DNA of 64,000 nucleotides from Salinivibrio sharmensis (GTDB taxonomy: Bacteria > Pseudomonadota > Gammaproteobacteria > Enterobacterales > Vibrionaceae). Position numbers and translations under genes: made by a program. Below are positions 25,708-35,435 of the stretch, in pieces. The notes below the pieces were generated by a model. The model made no database searches. It was not told the DNA's origin and worked only from the letters and a program-made list of their open reading frames with translations. Within the stretch, counting starts at the first letter, position 1. Each line of letters starts with the position of its first letter. The stretch is from the NCBI RefSeq assembly GCF_001995985.1, contig NZ_MUFC01000013.1, positions 1 to 64,000 on the forward strand, given 5' to 3'.

Positions 25708-27168
25708 ATGATTAACTTTAAAAATACTCTGCGTCTGCTTGGCATGCCGATTCTATGGATGGGCATTGTCCAATTTGTATTCGGGCTCTTATCGCTGTTT
25801 TTGTTTCGCGATGGGGTCTCAAAGCACTTCTTTTATCCTTCCTTGCTAATGATGATTTCATCATTGGCGATCTCGTGGCTGTTTCGGCAAAGCAAATTGA
25901 ATCAGGTCACCTTTCGCGACGCTTTACTATTTTCAACGCTGACCTGGATACTAGTGGGTTTGCTTGGCGGTATTCCGATAGAGCTAGTGACTGGTGTGAG
26001 TTTCACCGATGCCACCTTTGAGTCGATCAGTGCGCTGAGTACGGCGGGTGCCACCATTTTGAGTGGCCTGGACAATATGCCTGCTTCATTCCTGCTCTAT
26101 CGCCAGTTTTTACAATGGATGGGGGGACTTGGCGTGGTGATCTTTGTGGTCGCGGTATTGCCGATGCTCAACGTGGGTGGTATGCGGCTATTAAAAGCGG
26201 AAACACCCGGACCAATCAAAGACGAAAAACTCTCTCCTCGAATATCAAAAACGGCGCACTATTTGTGGGGGGTGTACATGGTGATCACCATTGTATGTGC
26301 ACTGGCTTATTATGTGGCTGGAATGAGTGTGTACGATGCGATCGCACATAGTTTTTCTACCGTCTCAACCGGGGGGTTCTCCACCCACGATGCCAGTATG
26401 TGGCACTTTCGAAGCCATCTTATCTTAATGATTTCTAATGTCTTTATGCTGTTAGGCGCGATCAACTTTGGCTTGCATTTTCGTATTTTTCGTCTCGGTT
26501 GGCGCGGCCTAAAACTATATATTGATGACGAAGAATCACGGGTGTTTTTGATTGTGGTGGCGTGCCTGTCTCTGATGTTAGGCTTGTACTTGTTCGGCGA
26601 AGCGCGTTATGAGTCACTTTGGGTGTCCCTAAGCTTTGCAGCGTTCCATGTGGTCTCTTTTATTACCAGTACCGGTTTTGGCGCGGCGGACCTTAGCTCG
26701 TGGCCAGCGGCAACCGCTTTATTCTTGGTGTTTTGTGCCTATCTGGGTGGCTGCTCAGGATCAACGGCGGGCGGCAATAAAATTATTCGCGACATTGTTA
26801 CTTTTAAAATCATTCGTCGCCAATTGCATCAATTGGTGCACCCGTCCGCGATCATCCCCATCCGCTATCAAGATAAGGTGGTTTCGAACGACGTGACCCA
26901 AGCGGTGATGGCGTTTATGTCGCTAGCCGCGTTAACCACAGGTGTGTTCACTTTGTTGATGATGATGACCGGGCTGGACTTTTGGTCCGCCTTTACCGCC
27001 GTGGTCGCATGTATCAATGTGCTTGGGCCAGGTTTTGGTGAAGTCGGCAGTAACTTCCAACCGGTGACAGACACTGGCATTTGGATCCTAAACGTTGCCA
27101 TGATCCTTGGACGTTTGGAGTACTTCACCGTACTGGCGCTGTTTATGCCGCACTTTTGGCGTTGGTAA
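25708..27168 (+). CDS. trkH: Trk potassium uptake protein TrkH
   Basis: 486 aa, as E. coli TrkH (483). Ten-plus hydrophobic segments arranged as four M1-P-M2 repeats; glycines of the potassium filter are visible in STAGATILSG, STVSTGGFSTHD, SFITSTGFGAAD and NVLGPGFGEVG. It forms the K+ channel gated by TrkA, which is not in the window. The gene stops 1 bp before the end of the convergent decarboxylase gene. Confidence 0.94.
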   Translation: MINFKNTLRLLGMPILWMGIVQFVFGLLSLFLFRDGVSKHFFYPSLLMMISSLAISWLFRQSKLNQVTFRDALLFSTLTWILVGLLGGIPIELVTGVSFTDATFESISALSTAGATILSGLDNMPASFLLYRQFLQWMGGLGVVIFVVAVLPMLNVGGMRLLKAETPGPIKDEKLSPRISKTAHYLWGVYMVITIVCALAYYVAGMSVYDAIAHSFSTVSTGGFSTHDASMWHFRSHLILMISNVFMLLGAINFGLHFRIFRLGWRGLKLYIDDEESRVFLIVVACLSLMLGLYLFGEARYESLWVSLSFAAFHVVSFITSTGFGAADLSSWPAATALFLVFCAYLGGCSGSTAGGNKIIRDIVTFKIIRRQLHQLVHPSAIIPIRYQDKVVSNDVTQAVMAFMSLAALTTGVFTLLMMMTGLDFWSAFTAVVACINVLGPGFGEVGSNFQPVTDTGIWILNVAMILGRLEYFTVLALFMPHFWRW

Positions 27169-28836
27169 CTAGACCAATTGCTCTGTGTACTCGGGGCATA
27201 GTGAAGCCACAAACTCATCAATGTGTGTATAACGCGTATACGGATTTAAAAATACCGCTTTTTCCCCAGGAATAAATAGGCATTGGCCATTGGGGTCAAA
27301 CTCCGTGTGTGCAATAGACTCGACCCAATTGGTCTTTAGTTTTTTGCCTTGGCGCTCGAGAAAGTGTTGTCGGTGATACAGGCTATGTTGGGTAATGCTG
27401 TCAATACGCGCCCCGACTTGATGCAGGGTTTGTTCTTGTTGGAACATCGCAGCCACATCGAGTGTCGGTGAAGGTTGGTAGAGGCGAAACGCTACCGTCG
27501 GCCCCAGGTTATCACCAGCGACGACCTTGCAATGGGGGAGGGCGTCTAGGTGTGCTTTTAAATACTCGGCATTTTGCAGGCTGTGGGCAATCATGGTCTG
27601 ATAACCACGTTTGCCCAACATATTGAGAGCGCAATAACTCCCATAGGCGCCTGCTGCGCCACGTGAGCACTCTATTGTCGACTGTAAATGGGTTTGCTGT
27701 GTTTTACTGGTTTCAAAATAAGAAAAATAATGCGGATCTTGCTTAAGGTGTTCCATGTCCGTTTTCTGTTTGAACATCACCAAACTGGCGGTATAGGGTA
27801 CAAACCCCCACTTTTGAAAATCGATAGTGATGGAATCGGCAAAGCGTAGCCCGCGAATACGCGGTAGTAATGCTTGCAGTTTATTCTGTGTCGCGGTGTT
27901 GATCCCAATGGGGTTGGCGGCAAAATCATAATCGTTGAACATCACTAATGGCCACCCGACTGCCGCATCAACATGAATATGTGGTTTTACGGACGTGTGA
28001 AAGCGTTGGCAGGCCTGCATCGTGATCTGATACATGCGCTCAATATCATCAATCGCGAAGGTATCTGTGGTGCCAAAGGTCAGCAAAATGGTAGGCACCG
28101 GCATCTTCTCGGCTAAACAATGGTTGAGCGAGTAGGCAAAATCGTCCAGATCAAGCCGGTTGTTGGCATCCACTTTAATACGCAATACCTGGTTGGGGAT
28201 ATCTGTGCCCAGTAAACCGAGGTTAGTCATATTAGAATAGTGACCGGCGAGTGAGTTAATCATGCGAAAGTCTTGCCCTTGCAACCCTCGCTGGCCTGAT
28301 AGCGGGAACTGCTTTCTTAACCCCATCAAATAGCCGTACAAATTGCCGAAAGTCCCGCCTTGGGTAAAGATCCCGGTTGCGTGGTCAGGGTCGTAACCAA
28401 TCAAATTAGCGACTTGGCGCACGACTGTTTTTTCCAGCTCCACAGACATCCCGGCGTATTCGCTATACACGAGATTGGGGTTCGCCATGGTAGCAAGGAG
28501 AGCCCCATGTATCGCGGGATCGCAGGGGGCGGTGATCACGTTTTCTACCGCGCGAGGTGATGTCCAATCTTTGGAGTAGGTGGCGGCTTGTAGTGCCAGA
28601 TGAGGCAGTGTTTTGGCGCTAATATCACTTTGCTCGGGAATATGCGTTTGTTGATTAAATTGACTCGCCGCGTCGGCCACGGCAGGATGCATGCCGTTCT
28701 CCAGCCAATGAGCCAGCTCTGGCGTCCGGTAGACAGGCCAACGATCAGGGTCTCGATTGAAAAAATGCTGACGAATGGTTTGGTATTGTTGTGCAAACGT
28801 CGCGGTTAAAGCGTGTGCTGGAAAAGAACGAGACAT
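27169..28836 (-). CDS. Group II pyridoxal-phosphate-dependent decarboxylase
   Basis: About 555 aa. It has the glutamate/DDC-type decarboxylase fold: NPNLVYSEYAGMSVELEK (substrate and dimer region), FTQGGTFGNLYGYLMGLRK (PLP phosphate loop), HVDAAVGW (Asp to PLP nitrogen) and SITIDFQKWGFVPYT with the PLP lysine. It differs from the PanP-type aspartate decarboxylases of Vibrio as I remember them, so the substrate is left open; glutamate, aspartate, diaminobutyrate or an aromatic amino acid are possible. The ATG at 28836 follows GGCGAGGG; the longer frame to 28986 has no good site. Confidence 0.8.
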   Translation of the reverse strand: MSRSFPAHALTATFAQQYQTIRQHFFNRDPDRWPVYRTPELAHWLENGMHPAVADAASQFNQQTHIPEQSDISAKTLPHLALQAATYSKDWTSPRAVENVITAPCDPAIHGALLATMANPNLVYSEYAGMSVELEKTVVRQVANLIGYDPDHATGIFTQGGTFGNLYGYLMGLRKQFPLSGQRGLQGQDFRMINSLAGHYSNMTNLGLLGTDIPNQVLRIKVDANNRLDLDDFAYSLNHCLAEKMPVPTILLTFGTTDTFAIDDIERMYQITMQACQRFHTSVKPHIHVDAAVGWPLVMFNDYDFAANPIGINTATQNKLQALLPRIRGLRFADSITIDFQKWGFVPYTASLVMFKQKTDMEHLKQDPHYFSYFETSKTQQTHLQSTIECSRGAAGAYGSYCALNMLGKRGYQTMIAHSLQNAEYLKAHLDALPHCKVVAGDNLGPTVAFRLYQPSPTLDVAAMFQQEQTLHQVGARIDSITQHSLYHRQHFLERQGKKLKTNWVESIAHTEFDPNGQCLFIPGEKAVFLNPYTRYTHIDEFVASLCPEYTEQLV

Positions 28837-29001
28837 AGGTACAACCCTCGCCAATAGGGAGCAGGCAGTCGCGCACTGCCTGATCGGGTGAACGTCAGCC
28901 ATAATCGGCTTGTGTCGTGCTGAGCCGAGTTTGGCTTGGTACGAGGTATGGCGCCGCTGATTTGCAACGCCAACTTCGCTGAGCAATATGGCTTTGGTGG
29001 T

Positions 29002-30912
29002 TTATTGCAACTTAAAGTTATGAACCATGCGGTCCAGCTCTTCGTTCGAGTGAGTCAGCGACTTGGTGGCCGCGGTGGTTTGATTTCCGCTTTCTACCAG
29101 CTTGTTGACCATATCCCGAATCGAGAGCATGTTCTTGCTGAGCTCTTCGGCGACAGAGCTTTGTTGCTCGGTGGCCGTGGCGATTTGGGTGCTCACATCG
29201 TCGATTTCGGTGACAGATGAGCTCATGATGGTCAAGCTGTTAGACACTTCTGAGGTTTTGTCTGCCGTGGTCTGACACTGTTCTTTGGTCTTCTCCATGG
29301 CCTCGACCACACTCGAGGTGCCATCGAGTAACGCGGTGAGCATCTCAGAAATTTCGGTGGTGCTGCTTTGCGTGCGAGCGGCGAGGGCGCGGACTTCATC
29401 GGCAACCACCGCAAAGCCTCGGCCTTGCTCGCCAGCGCGCGCTGCTTCAATGGCGGCATTTAATGCCAGCAAATTCGTTTGTTCGGATATTTCGCCAATC
29501 ACTGTCAGCACGTCACTAATCCGGTTCGCGTCTTTGTTCATGCTGGTGATTCGGCCAGACATTTCCTCAACTTCATCCACTAACGCGCTGACCGTGATCA
29601 CCGCGTTATCAACCACTTCTAGTGACTGGCTGGCTTCTTTACTCGCTGAGGCGGTAATGCTGTTTGACTGAGAAACGTTTTCTGCAATGTTTCTTGCGCT
29701 CTCACTCATTTGAGTGATGGCAGTAACCACTTGCTCGGTTTCGGCGGAGTGCGCGTCCAGTACAGATTCATTTTCGCTGGTGGTTTGTGACAGCTGGCTA
29801 ATGTTGGCGGAGATCGCCTGACTGGACTCGGCGACGCTCAATATCATGCCTTGTAGATTTTCGACAAAGCGATTGAAACCGTCACTGATTTGCGCTAAAT
29901 CATCATTGCCGTTCACATCGAGACGAGCGGTGAGATCCCCTTCGCCGCGCGACAGATCCAAAACCGCTTCTTTGAGTTTGAGTAAGGGGCGATACGAAAA
30001 TTGAATAATCGCATAAATGGCCCCCAGACTGACGATCAGCAGTATCACGCCTGTCGCGACAGAATCGAATTGAGCATCGCGAACTCCCGCCAGGGCGGTT
30101 TGTTGGTCGACAAAGACCATCAGCGTCCAATATCTGTCTTCGGTTAAACTCACGCGTTGGAAATAGCCATCAAACTGAATGCCTAAATAGGGGAACGTGA
30201 GGTGACCTTGCTCGCTACTGCGGAACATACTTTCCATTTGTGAAAAGTTGGGACTAATTTGAGACGGCGTTTTACCGATATCATTGGGGTCGTCACTGGC
30301 AAAGAACACCGCGTTTTGATCCGTCAATGTCGCGGCCCCACCAGCAAAGCGCATCTCACTCACTTGAGTGATGACACTTTCTAGGGGAATATCGCCAAGC
30401 AGTGCGCCGATAAACTGGCCGTTTTCAAACACAGGAGCCACGGCACTGATCACTTTCCCACCGGTGACCTTGTCTGTATAAATTTCAGTTAAATGAATGG
30501 ATTGATCGGATTTAACTGTGCGGTACCAGTCTCGGTTTCGGAAGTTATATTCGTCGGTTGTGACGCCATCGCCACTGTGGTTAGACATGTACGACGCACC
30601 GTTTTCGTAGGTCATGATCACATTGGCAATACCAGCGGTATCCGCGAGCATGCGTACTTGCGCCACATTCTCCTGACCGGTGAGAGCCGTTGAGAAGTGG
30701 TCGGCACCTTGGTCTACCGCATTAAGCTGAGACTGAACCAGCTGCTCTAGCTCCGTCACATGGTGGTCAAGCTTGTTTTGTGTTTGGGTGACCAAGGCTT
30801 CAACCATTCTATCGCGCAGCGAAAGTGCGTTAATTGAGCCGAGGATCACGAGTGAGAGCGTGACGAGCAGTCCGACCCCCCAAATAATGCGAGATTTAAA
30901 CCCTAAGGTCAT
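29002..30912 (-). CDS. Methyl-accepting chemotaxis protein with dCache sensor
   Basis: 636 aa. TM1 at about residues 10-30, a periplasmic dCache (PDC) sensor to about 280, TM2 at about 283-305, HAMP, then the MCP signalling hairpin with the tip [20 protein letters not shown]. The sensor has RNRDWYRTV and a following ...[12 protein letters not shown], which resembles the amino-acid-recognition signature of dCache_1 receptors (Arg, Trp, Tyr and an Asp), so an amino acid ligand is a reasonable guess. No CheR-tethering pentapeptide was seen at the C-terminus. Confidence 0.92.
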   Translation of the reverse strand: MTLGFKSRIIWGVGLLVTLSLVILGSINALSLRDRMVEALVTQTQNKLDHHVTELEQLVQSQLNAVDQGADHFSTALTGQENVAQVRMLADTAGIANVIMTYENGASYMSNHSGDGVTTDEYNFRNRDWYRTVKSDQSIHLTEIYTDKVTGGKVISAVAPVFENGQFIGALLGDIPLESVITQVSEMRFAGGAATLTDQNAVFFASDDPNDIGKTPSQISPNFSQMESMFRSSEQGHLTFPYLGIQFDGYFQRVSLTEDRYWTLMVFVDQQTALAGVRDAQFDSVATGVILLIVSLGAIYAIIQFSYRPLLKLKEAVLDLSRGEGDLTARLDVNGNDDLAQISDGFNRFVENLQGMILSVAESSQAISANISQLSQTTSENESVLDAHSAETEQVVTAITQMSESARNIAENVSQSNSITASASKEASQSLEVVDNAVITVSALVDEVEEMSGRITSMNKDANRISDVLTVIGEISEQTNLLALNAAIEAARAGEQGRGFAVVADEVRALAARTQSSTTEISEMLTALLDGTSSVVEAMEKTKEQCQTTADKTSEVSNSLTIMSSSVTEIDDVSTQIATATEQQSSVAEELSKNMLSIRDMVNKLVESGNQTTAATKSLTHSNEELDRMVHNFKLQ

Positions 30913-31416
30913 AGCGATTACCCCTTACTGAGCACGTATTTTCTTGTCTAAAAAGTAAGGGTGCTTCCTGTGCTTGGTGAGCGTATGTTGTCCGCTTTTT
31001 TGTGCGGTTTTTTGTGTTGCCCACCGAGGAGTCACCCAGCCAACGTTTATTTGAAATTAGTGTAGATATAGCTTTTATGCCAAATAATAAAGACTTCTTG
31101 ATAAGAATAACAATAGAGGGGGAGTGCGTTTTTTGCTAGGTGGGAAGATGAAAAATGTATAACAATTTGGCGCATTTTTATTGAAAGAATTGTTAGGAAA
31201 GAAAGACAGGTGCTTGGGTTTTAAACGCGCGTGTAAGACGTCCACTTATCTAAGCGCTTTATTTTAAGTACTTATCACTAGTGAGTGAAATAAAACCAAA
31301 CAGCGGCAAGGCGTTGAGACGCATGAAATCATGGTACGATGCGCTCAGCGATAAAAACCGTGTGGCGTATGCTGACTGACAGGTTCCAGCACCAGTGCGA
31401 GGGTGCTGGTGAAACC
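30913..31416. other. MCP promoter and leader; otherwise empty 500 bp
   Basis: Immediately upstream of the MCP start, CCCTTACT at 30922-30929 and AGTAAGGG at 30954-30961 form an inverted repeat with a 24-nt spacer, overlapping the likely ribosome binding site. Further right is AT-rich sequence with no coding frame. A CCAGCACC/GGTGCTGG hairpin at about 31387-31409 follows the small gene at 31417 without a U-tract. Confidence 0.4.
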
Positions 31417-31650
31417 TTATTCGGAGGGAGCGGCCTCAGGGATGATAAAAGCGTCAGGTTGCGCACGGTATTTCTCTACACTGGCGAGGTACACCTCGCG
31501 TTGCCAGTCGACTAGGGCACTGGCTTCTTGCTGGTAAAGGCTTTGTGGCGCTTGGTTATTCACTACCTTCCATACAGCGTAGGCAGCTTGCTTATCGAGT
31601 TCAATTTTTTGTTTCTCGTCGGCAGGTAGATTCGCCAAGTTGACGTCCAT
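31417..31650 (-). CDS. Uncharacterised small protein, 77 aa
   Basis: Family not recognised. It is helical and charged with no signal peptide, membrane segment or Cys. Motif-like features are VDWQREVYLASVEKYRAQPD near the C-terminus and ANLPADEKQKIELDKQ near the N-terminus. It looks like a real gene because of the clean ATG with a purine-rich upstream stretch and coding-like residue composition. It faces away from the HTH gene on the other strand. Confidence 0.6.
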   Translation of the reverse strand: MDVNLANLPADEKQKIELDKQAAYAVWKVVNNQAPQSLYQQEASALVDWQREVYLASVEKYRAQPDAFIIPEAAPSE

Positions 31651-31799
31651 AGCACATCTCTTATCTGATCAGGGCTCTCGGATCCTAACCGAGCCGCACG
31701 ATTCCAGCAAGATTTACTCGCCGTTTACCCCGTGCTGACATTATAGGTAACAGGGTTGCTAGGCTGGATGCTTTTAAACGATAGCCAGTGGAAACCGTG

Positions 31800-32177
31800 A
31801 TGACCTTTAATGACCAAGACAGACAGGCTTTGTACGAAACATGGATGTCTTATAAAGCTAAAGCTCGGATTACCCAGATAGAAATGGCAAAAAAGCTTGA
31901 GATCAGTCACCTTAGCTTCTCTCGGTGTATTCATGGTGACGCCGTGCTCGATAGTCGGTTTGTGTTTGCGTTTTGCCAAGCAATGGGGGTGGAGCCGAAC
32001 AAGGTCATACCGAGCTTGCGCGATCGTGAACAGGTTGATCAAGACGTGCTCGTCACCAGTAAAGTGATTGTCGATGGGGCGATTGAAGCCGTGCATTATG
32101 AAGGAAGCACGGTGATCATTGAATACCGCAAACCGTTGGCACCTTCATCTAATGCCACGCTTGAACGGGTTTCGTGA
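31800..32177 (+). CDS. Small XRE-like helix-turn-helix regulator
   Basis: 125 aa. Residues 15-70 form a Cro/CI-type HTH: ITQIEMAKKLEISHLSFSRCIHG is a recognisable Q-x-x-x-A...S HTH, followed by a second helical part with FVFAFCQAMGVEPNKVIP. The C-terminal 50 residues have beta character (VLVTSKVIVDG, STVIIEYRKP). A GTG at 31788 is in frame; the ATG at 31800 is taken as start. The 3' end overlaps the convergent DUF1289 gene by 33 bp. Targets unknown. Confidence 0.7.
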   Translation: MTFNDQDRQALYETWMSYKAKARITQIEMAKKLEISHLSFSRCIHGDAVLDSRFVFAFCQAMGVEPNKVIPSLRDREQVDQDVLVTSKVIVDGAIEAVHYEGSTVIIEYRKPLAPSSNATLERVS

Positions 32178-32351
32178 GCGGCGAGGAGGCTCAGTAGGGC
32201 AAGGGTCAGGCCGATTTGCTAACTCTAACATAATCGTTTCGCGCTCGTTGTCGGTCATTTTTCCCCAGCGGACAATTTCATCAAGCGTACGTTTGCAGCC
32301 GACGCAAATATCGTCTTCACGTCGACAATGACCAATGCAAGGTGTTAACAC
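32145..32351 (-). CDS. DUF1289-family small cysteine protein
   Basis: 68 aa. The conserved DUF1289 pattern is present: PCIGHCRREDDICVGCKRT with four cysteines, then EIVRWGKMTDNER. The Cys spacing suggests metal or Fe-S binding, though the family's role is unknown. The C-terminal basic tail (PPRRSRNPFKRG) overlaps the convergent HTH gene by 33 bp. Confidence 0.85.
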   Translation of the reverse strand: MLTPCIGHCRREDDICVGCKRTLDEIVRWGKMTDNERETIMLELANRPDPCPTEPPRRSRNPFKRGIR

Positions 32352-32429
32352 GCGACCTCCTCAAAACGACTAAACAGTAGACAGGCAGCTAATACACTGC
32401 CTGTCCGACGCGCTAGTATAGCGATTGTG

Positions 32430-33098
32430 CTATCGCGTCACCATGCCGCGTACTTGTTTGGCACGTTCGTCGTCTGTTGCCTCGTTGGGCGCAGGGGTGA
32501 GTAGTGCCTTTTGACATGCAGGGCGTGCGGCGAGCTTGTCTAGCCAGGCTTGTAACGCGTCTAGTCCGGTAACATCGACACCGCTCCATTCATGGATTCT
32601 AGCCCATGGCCAGGTCGCCATATCGGCGATGGTGTAGCTGTCGCCGGCTAGATAAGGGTGTTTTTGCAGCTGTTCATCCACCACTTCTAGCAGACGGCGC
32701 CCTTCTTTTTGGTAGCGCTCAATGGCGGCGGGGATCTTCTCAGGAAAATACCGATAGAAGACATTGGCTTGCCCCATCATTGGCCCAACACCCCCCATTT
32801 GAAACATCAGCCATTGAATCGCTTGTGAGCGCGCCTTGGGATCGCTGGGTAAGAATTGCCCCGTTTTTTCCGCGAGATACAACAAAATGGCGCCTGACTC
32901 AAACACCGGAAAGTCACCATTGGCTTTATCGACAATCGCGGGAATGCGGCCGTTGGGGTTAATGGCTAAAAAGTCGGGCTGTTTTTGCTCATTGGCCATT
33001 AAATCAACGCTGTATAGTTGATAATCCAGACCCATTTCTTCTAAAGCAATGGCGACTTTCTGACCGTTAGGTGTCGCGGCAGAATAAAATTCAATCAT
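32430..33098 (-). CDS. Glutathione S-transferase family protein
   Basis: 222 aa of the GST fold. The N-terminal thioredoxin-like domain starts [27 protein letters not shown] carries the cis-proline and [13 protein letters not shown] the glutathione gamma-Glu site. The C-terminal helical domain has [12 protein letters not shown]. It resembles the YfcG/YghU-type GSTs in which an Asn near TPNG replaces the catalytic Tyr/Ser; that assignment is an inference. AAGGAG ribosome binding site 6 bp before ATG. Confidence 0.88.
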   Translation of the reverse strand: MIEFYSAATPNGQKVAIALEEMGLDYQLYSVDLMANEQKQPDFLAINPNGRIPAIVDKANGDFPVFESGAILLYLAEKTGQFLPSDPKARSQAIQWLMFQMGGVGPMMGQANVFYRYFPEKIPAAIERYQKEGRRLLEVVDEQLQKHPYLAGDSYTIADMATWPWARIHEWSGVDVTGLDALQAWLDKLAARPACQKALLTPAPNEATDDERAKQVRGMVTR

Positions 33099-33141
33099 GT
33101 TGGCTCCTTGCTAGGGGGCGTCACACTAAGTGTGACCCCGT

Positions 33142-33171
33142 AAAAAAGCGGCCCCTTACCAATCCGGGGCA
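33142..33171 (-). terminator. Terminator after pdsS
   Basis: On the minus strand TGCCCC and GGGGCC form a short stem, followed by GC and T6. It sits about 40 bp past the kinase stop. Confidence 0.6.
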
Positions 33172-33209
33172 CCACTAATCAGTATTGGGGCCAATGTGGT
33201 TGAGATCAA

Positions 33210-35435
33210 TCATCGTGTGAGCACCTGGCTATTTGACCACATTAGTGACAGTGTCACGCCATCTTGTTGCGGCCGATTCTCAGCTATCAGTGTCGCTTGG
33301 TGAAAATCGGCAATCAGTCGCGCAATATACAAGCCAAGGCCGAGATGCGGTTTATCGCTGCCATGACCGTCCGGGCGAACGCTGACCATTGAACTGAATA
33401 ACTGGTCACGCATGTGCTCGGGAAGTAAAGGGCCGCAGTTGCTGACTGTCATGGCTGACTGATGGGCATCTTGTGACAGGGTCAGTGAGATAGGCGCTGT
33501 CCCATCATCAAATTCCACGGCGTTGGACACAAGCTTGTCCAGCAACTGCGCAAGGTAGTCGGGAGCCCCCAACACTTCTACAGTATGATCGGGCAGCCGT
33601 AAGGTGAACGCCTTGTCAGGGTATGCGCATTGGTAGCCTTGGGTACAACCTTCTAGCAAGGCATTGAGATTAACCGTTTCCTTGTCAGCGTTATCAAAGC
33701 TCTGCTCCAGGCGCGTGGCTTCGGTTAGTGTCGACAAAATCCCCGCGAGGCGATGAACCCCATCTTGCGCGCGATTAATGTAGGTTAATTGCTCTGGGTT
33801 GTCCTGCGTATAGGCCATATTCTCGAGCGAGGAGCGAACCACGGCAATCGGCGTGCGTAGCTCGTGGGATAACCGTGAGCTCATGGCTTCCAAGTAGTGG
33901 TTATAGCCAGCAATTCGATTAACCATGTCGGCCATAGTGCGTGACAGTCGGCCAATCTCATCATGGCTATGCGTGGTGGTTATGTGCCCGGTGACCCGGC
34001 CTTGGCTATCGATAGCATGATCGGCCTCGTGCTGAAGGCGGCGTAAACGCTTGGCAATATGGGAGCCAAATAACAGCAGCAACAGCACGCCGGTACAGAT
34101 AACCGCCAGCATGACGGAAAATAAAGTTTCTAATGCCTCATTGCGTAAGCTGCGAATGCCGTTGGTGGTCTCTTCGACGATCACTGCACCGGCGACACGG
34201 TCGTCGAGCCAGATAGGATAGGCGGCCGATAAGATCATCGCTTGGTTATCGTCCGAGCTGCGCCAACCTGCATAAGGCCGCCCTTGCAACGCTTGCTGTG
34301 CCTGCACGCCCTGGTAAATAGAGGCTTGCTGCATGGCGTCGATGAAGTGATCGGGTGGTGTCACGAGTAAGCGATCATACCAAGGGCGTAGCAGTGTCTC
34401 GGTTATCCAGGGGATCAAACCCTCTGGCTGGTGTGAAGGCGACTGAGGTTGCCAAACGCCATTGGAGGTTTGAATATCACCGTCTTTGGCGAGCACGCGA
34501 CTGTGCTTGTCGACGACCCAAACCCGTGAGGCATCGTTATTCATTCGCTCCACCAGAGATTGGATAGCGGCCGAGGGCATCATAAAGCTGCCCAGAGTGG
34601 TGGGAGAGCGCGTTGAAGCACTACCAATGATGGCGTTAAGTGGCCGCTCGAAAGCATTGCCGCGATCATAATAGGCAAGGGCTAATTGCTGACCCACCCA
34701 TGTTGCTGGGAGTTTCACTTCAATGCTGTAGCCCTCATCTGTCGCTTGCCATTTTGCCGCAATGGGTAACGGCTGAGCGGGGCCTTCTATCGTGGTCTCA
34801 TCAGCCTGCTCGGGCAGCCCGTTGGCGAGATGAGTAATGTGGGCATTGTCGCTATTGCGGGCTTGGCTTATCGCGACGCGATAAAACGCCCCTTGGGGGG
34901 ATGTGAGTGCGATAATCAAGTGATCTTGACTGGTTATATCCCCCTTTTTCTGGACCGGTGTGGGGGTAGCATCGGTGACATTGATACCAAAATAGACGGA
35001 GTGGGTATTGCTGCCGGTGAGCACTGACAATGCTAGTTGGTCGCTATGGTAGGGGCCTTGATTAAAAATCAGGCCATCACGCTGGTAGAAACGTTGATGG
35101 TGGCGATCTGGGTGCCAGTCGCTCAAGTCGCCATCCAAGGTTATCGGGTGATTGAGGCGAAATGCGTGCAGATCTTTTCCTGGGTCTAACCGTGAGGGCG
35201 TTTGACGGTAAGCAAAGAGCGCTGGCCGGTCATTCATTCCCATGGCAAAGGCGCGTGCGGTGCCCATCAAGGTTTGCTCTTGCCCTTGTCGTAGTACGGT
35301 TTCCATCTCCCACACATATTGATACCCCAGGTAGGGCAGCAGCAGCAAAAAGCTCGATAGCACCACTATTTTGGTGCGGATCCCAGCCAGGTGTTGCCAT
35401 ACCCGACGCGCAAATGGGCGTAATCTCGCGATCAT
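33210..35435 (-). CDS. pdsS: Sortase-system-type sensor histidine kinase (PdsS-like)
   Basis: 741 aa. TM1 near residues 25-45, a large periplasmic domain (about 50-430) including a cellulosome-like/CBM9-type segment (HPITLDGDLSDWHP) that fits the carbohydrate-binding-like domain of the dedicated marine sortase kinase, TM2 near 440-460, HAMP, H-box MSSRLSHELRTPIAVVRSS, and HATPase_c with N-box and GLGLYIARLI. It matches the proteobacterial dedicated sortase system kinase as I recall it. It overlaps the response regulator by 4 bp. No sortase gene is in the window. Confidence 0.8.
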   Translation of the reverse strand: MIARLRPFARRVWQHLAGIRTKIVVLSSFLLLLPYLGYQYVWEMETVLRQGQEQTLMGTARAFAMGMNDRPALFAYRQTPSRLDPGKDLHAFRLNHPITLDGDLSDWHPDRHHQRFYQRDGLIFNQGPYHSDQLALSVLTGSNTHSVYFGINVTDATPTPVQKKGDITSQDHLIIALTSPQGAFYRVAISQARNSDNAHITHLANGLPEQADETTIEGPAQPLPIAAKWQATDEGYSIEVKLPATWVGQQLALAYYDRGNAFERPLNAIIGSASTRSPTTLGSFMMPSAAIQSLVERMNNDASRVWVVDKHSRVLAKDGDIQTSNGVWQPQSPSHQPEGLIPWITETLLRPWYDRLLVTPPDHFIDAMQQASIYQGVQAQQALQGRPYAGWRSSDDNQAMILSAAYPIWLDDRVAGAVIVEETTNGIRSLRNEALETLFSVMLAVICTGVLLLLLFGSHIAKRLRRLQHEADHAIDSQGRVTGHITTTHSHDEIGRLSRTMADMVNRIAGYNHYLEAMSSRLSHELRTPIAVVRSSLENMAYTQDNPEQLTYINRAQDGVHRLAGILSTLTEATRLEQSFDNADKETVNLNALLEGCTQGYQCAYPDKAFTLRLPDHTVEVLGAPDYLAQLLDKLVSNAVEFDDGTAPISLTLSQDAHQSAMTVSNCGPLLPEHMRDQLFSSMVSVRPDGHGSDKPHLGLGLYIARLIADFHQATLIAENRPQQDGVTLSLMWSNSQVLTR

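Noticed and set aside
27169-28836. PanP (aspartate 1-decarboxylase) assignment
   Set aside because: The conserved loop of the PanP type as I recall it (GTIANITALWVARN) is not present; this protein has GGTFGNLYGYLMGLRK instead.
28936-29220. 94-aa plus-strand frame over the MCP C-terminus
   Set aside because: Antisense of the MCP signalling hairpin, not a gene.
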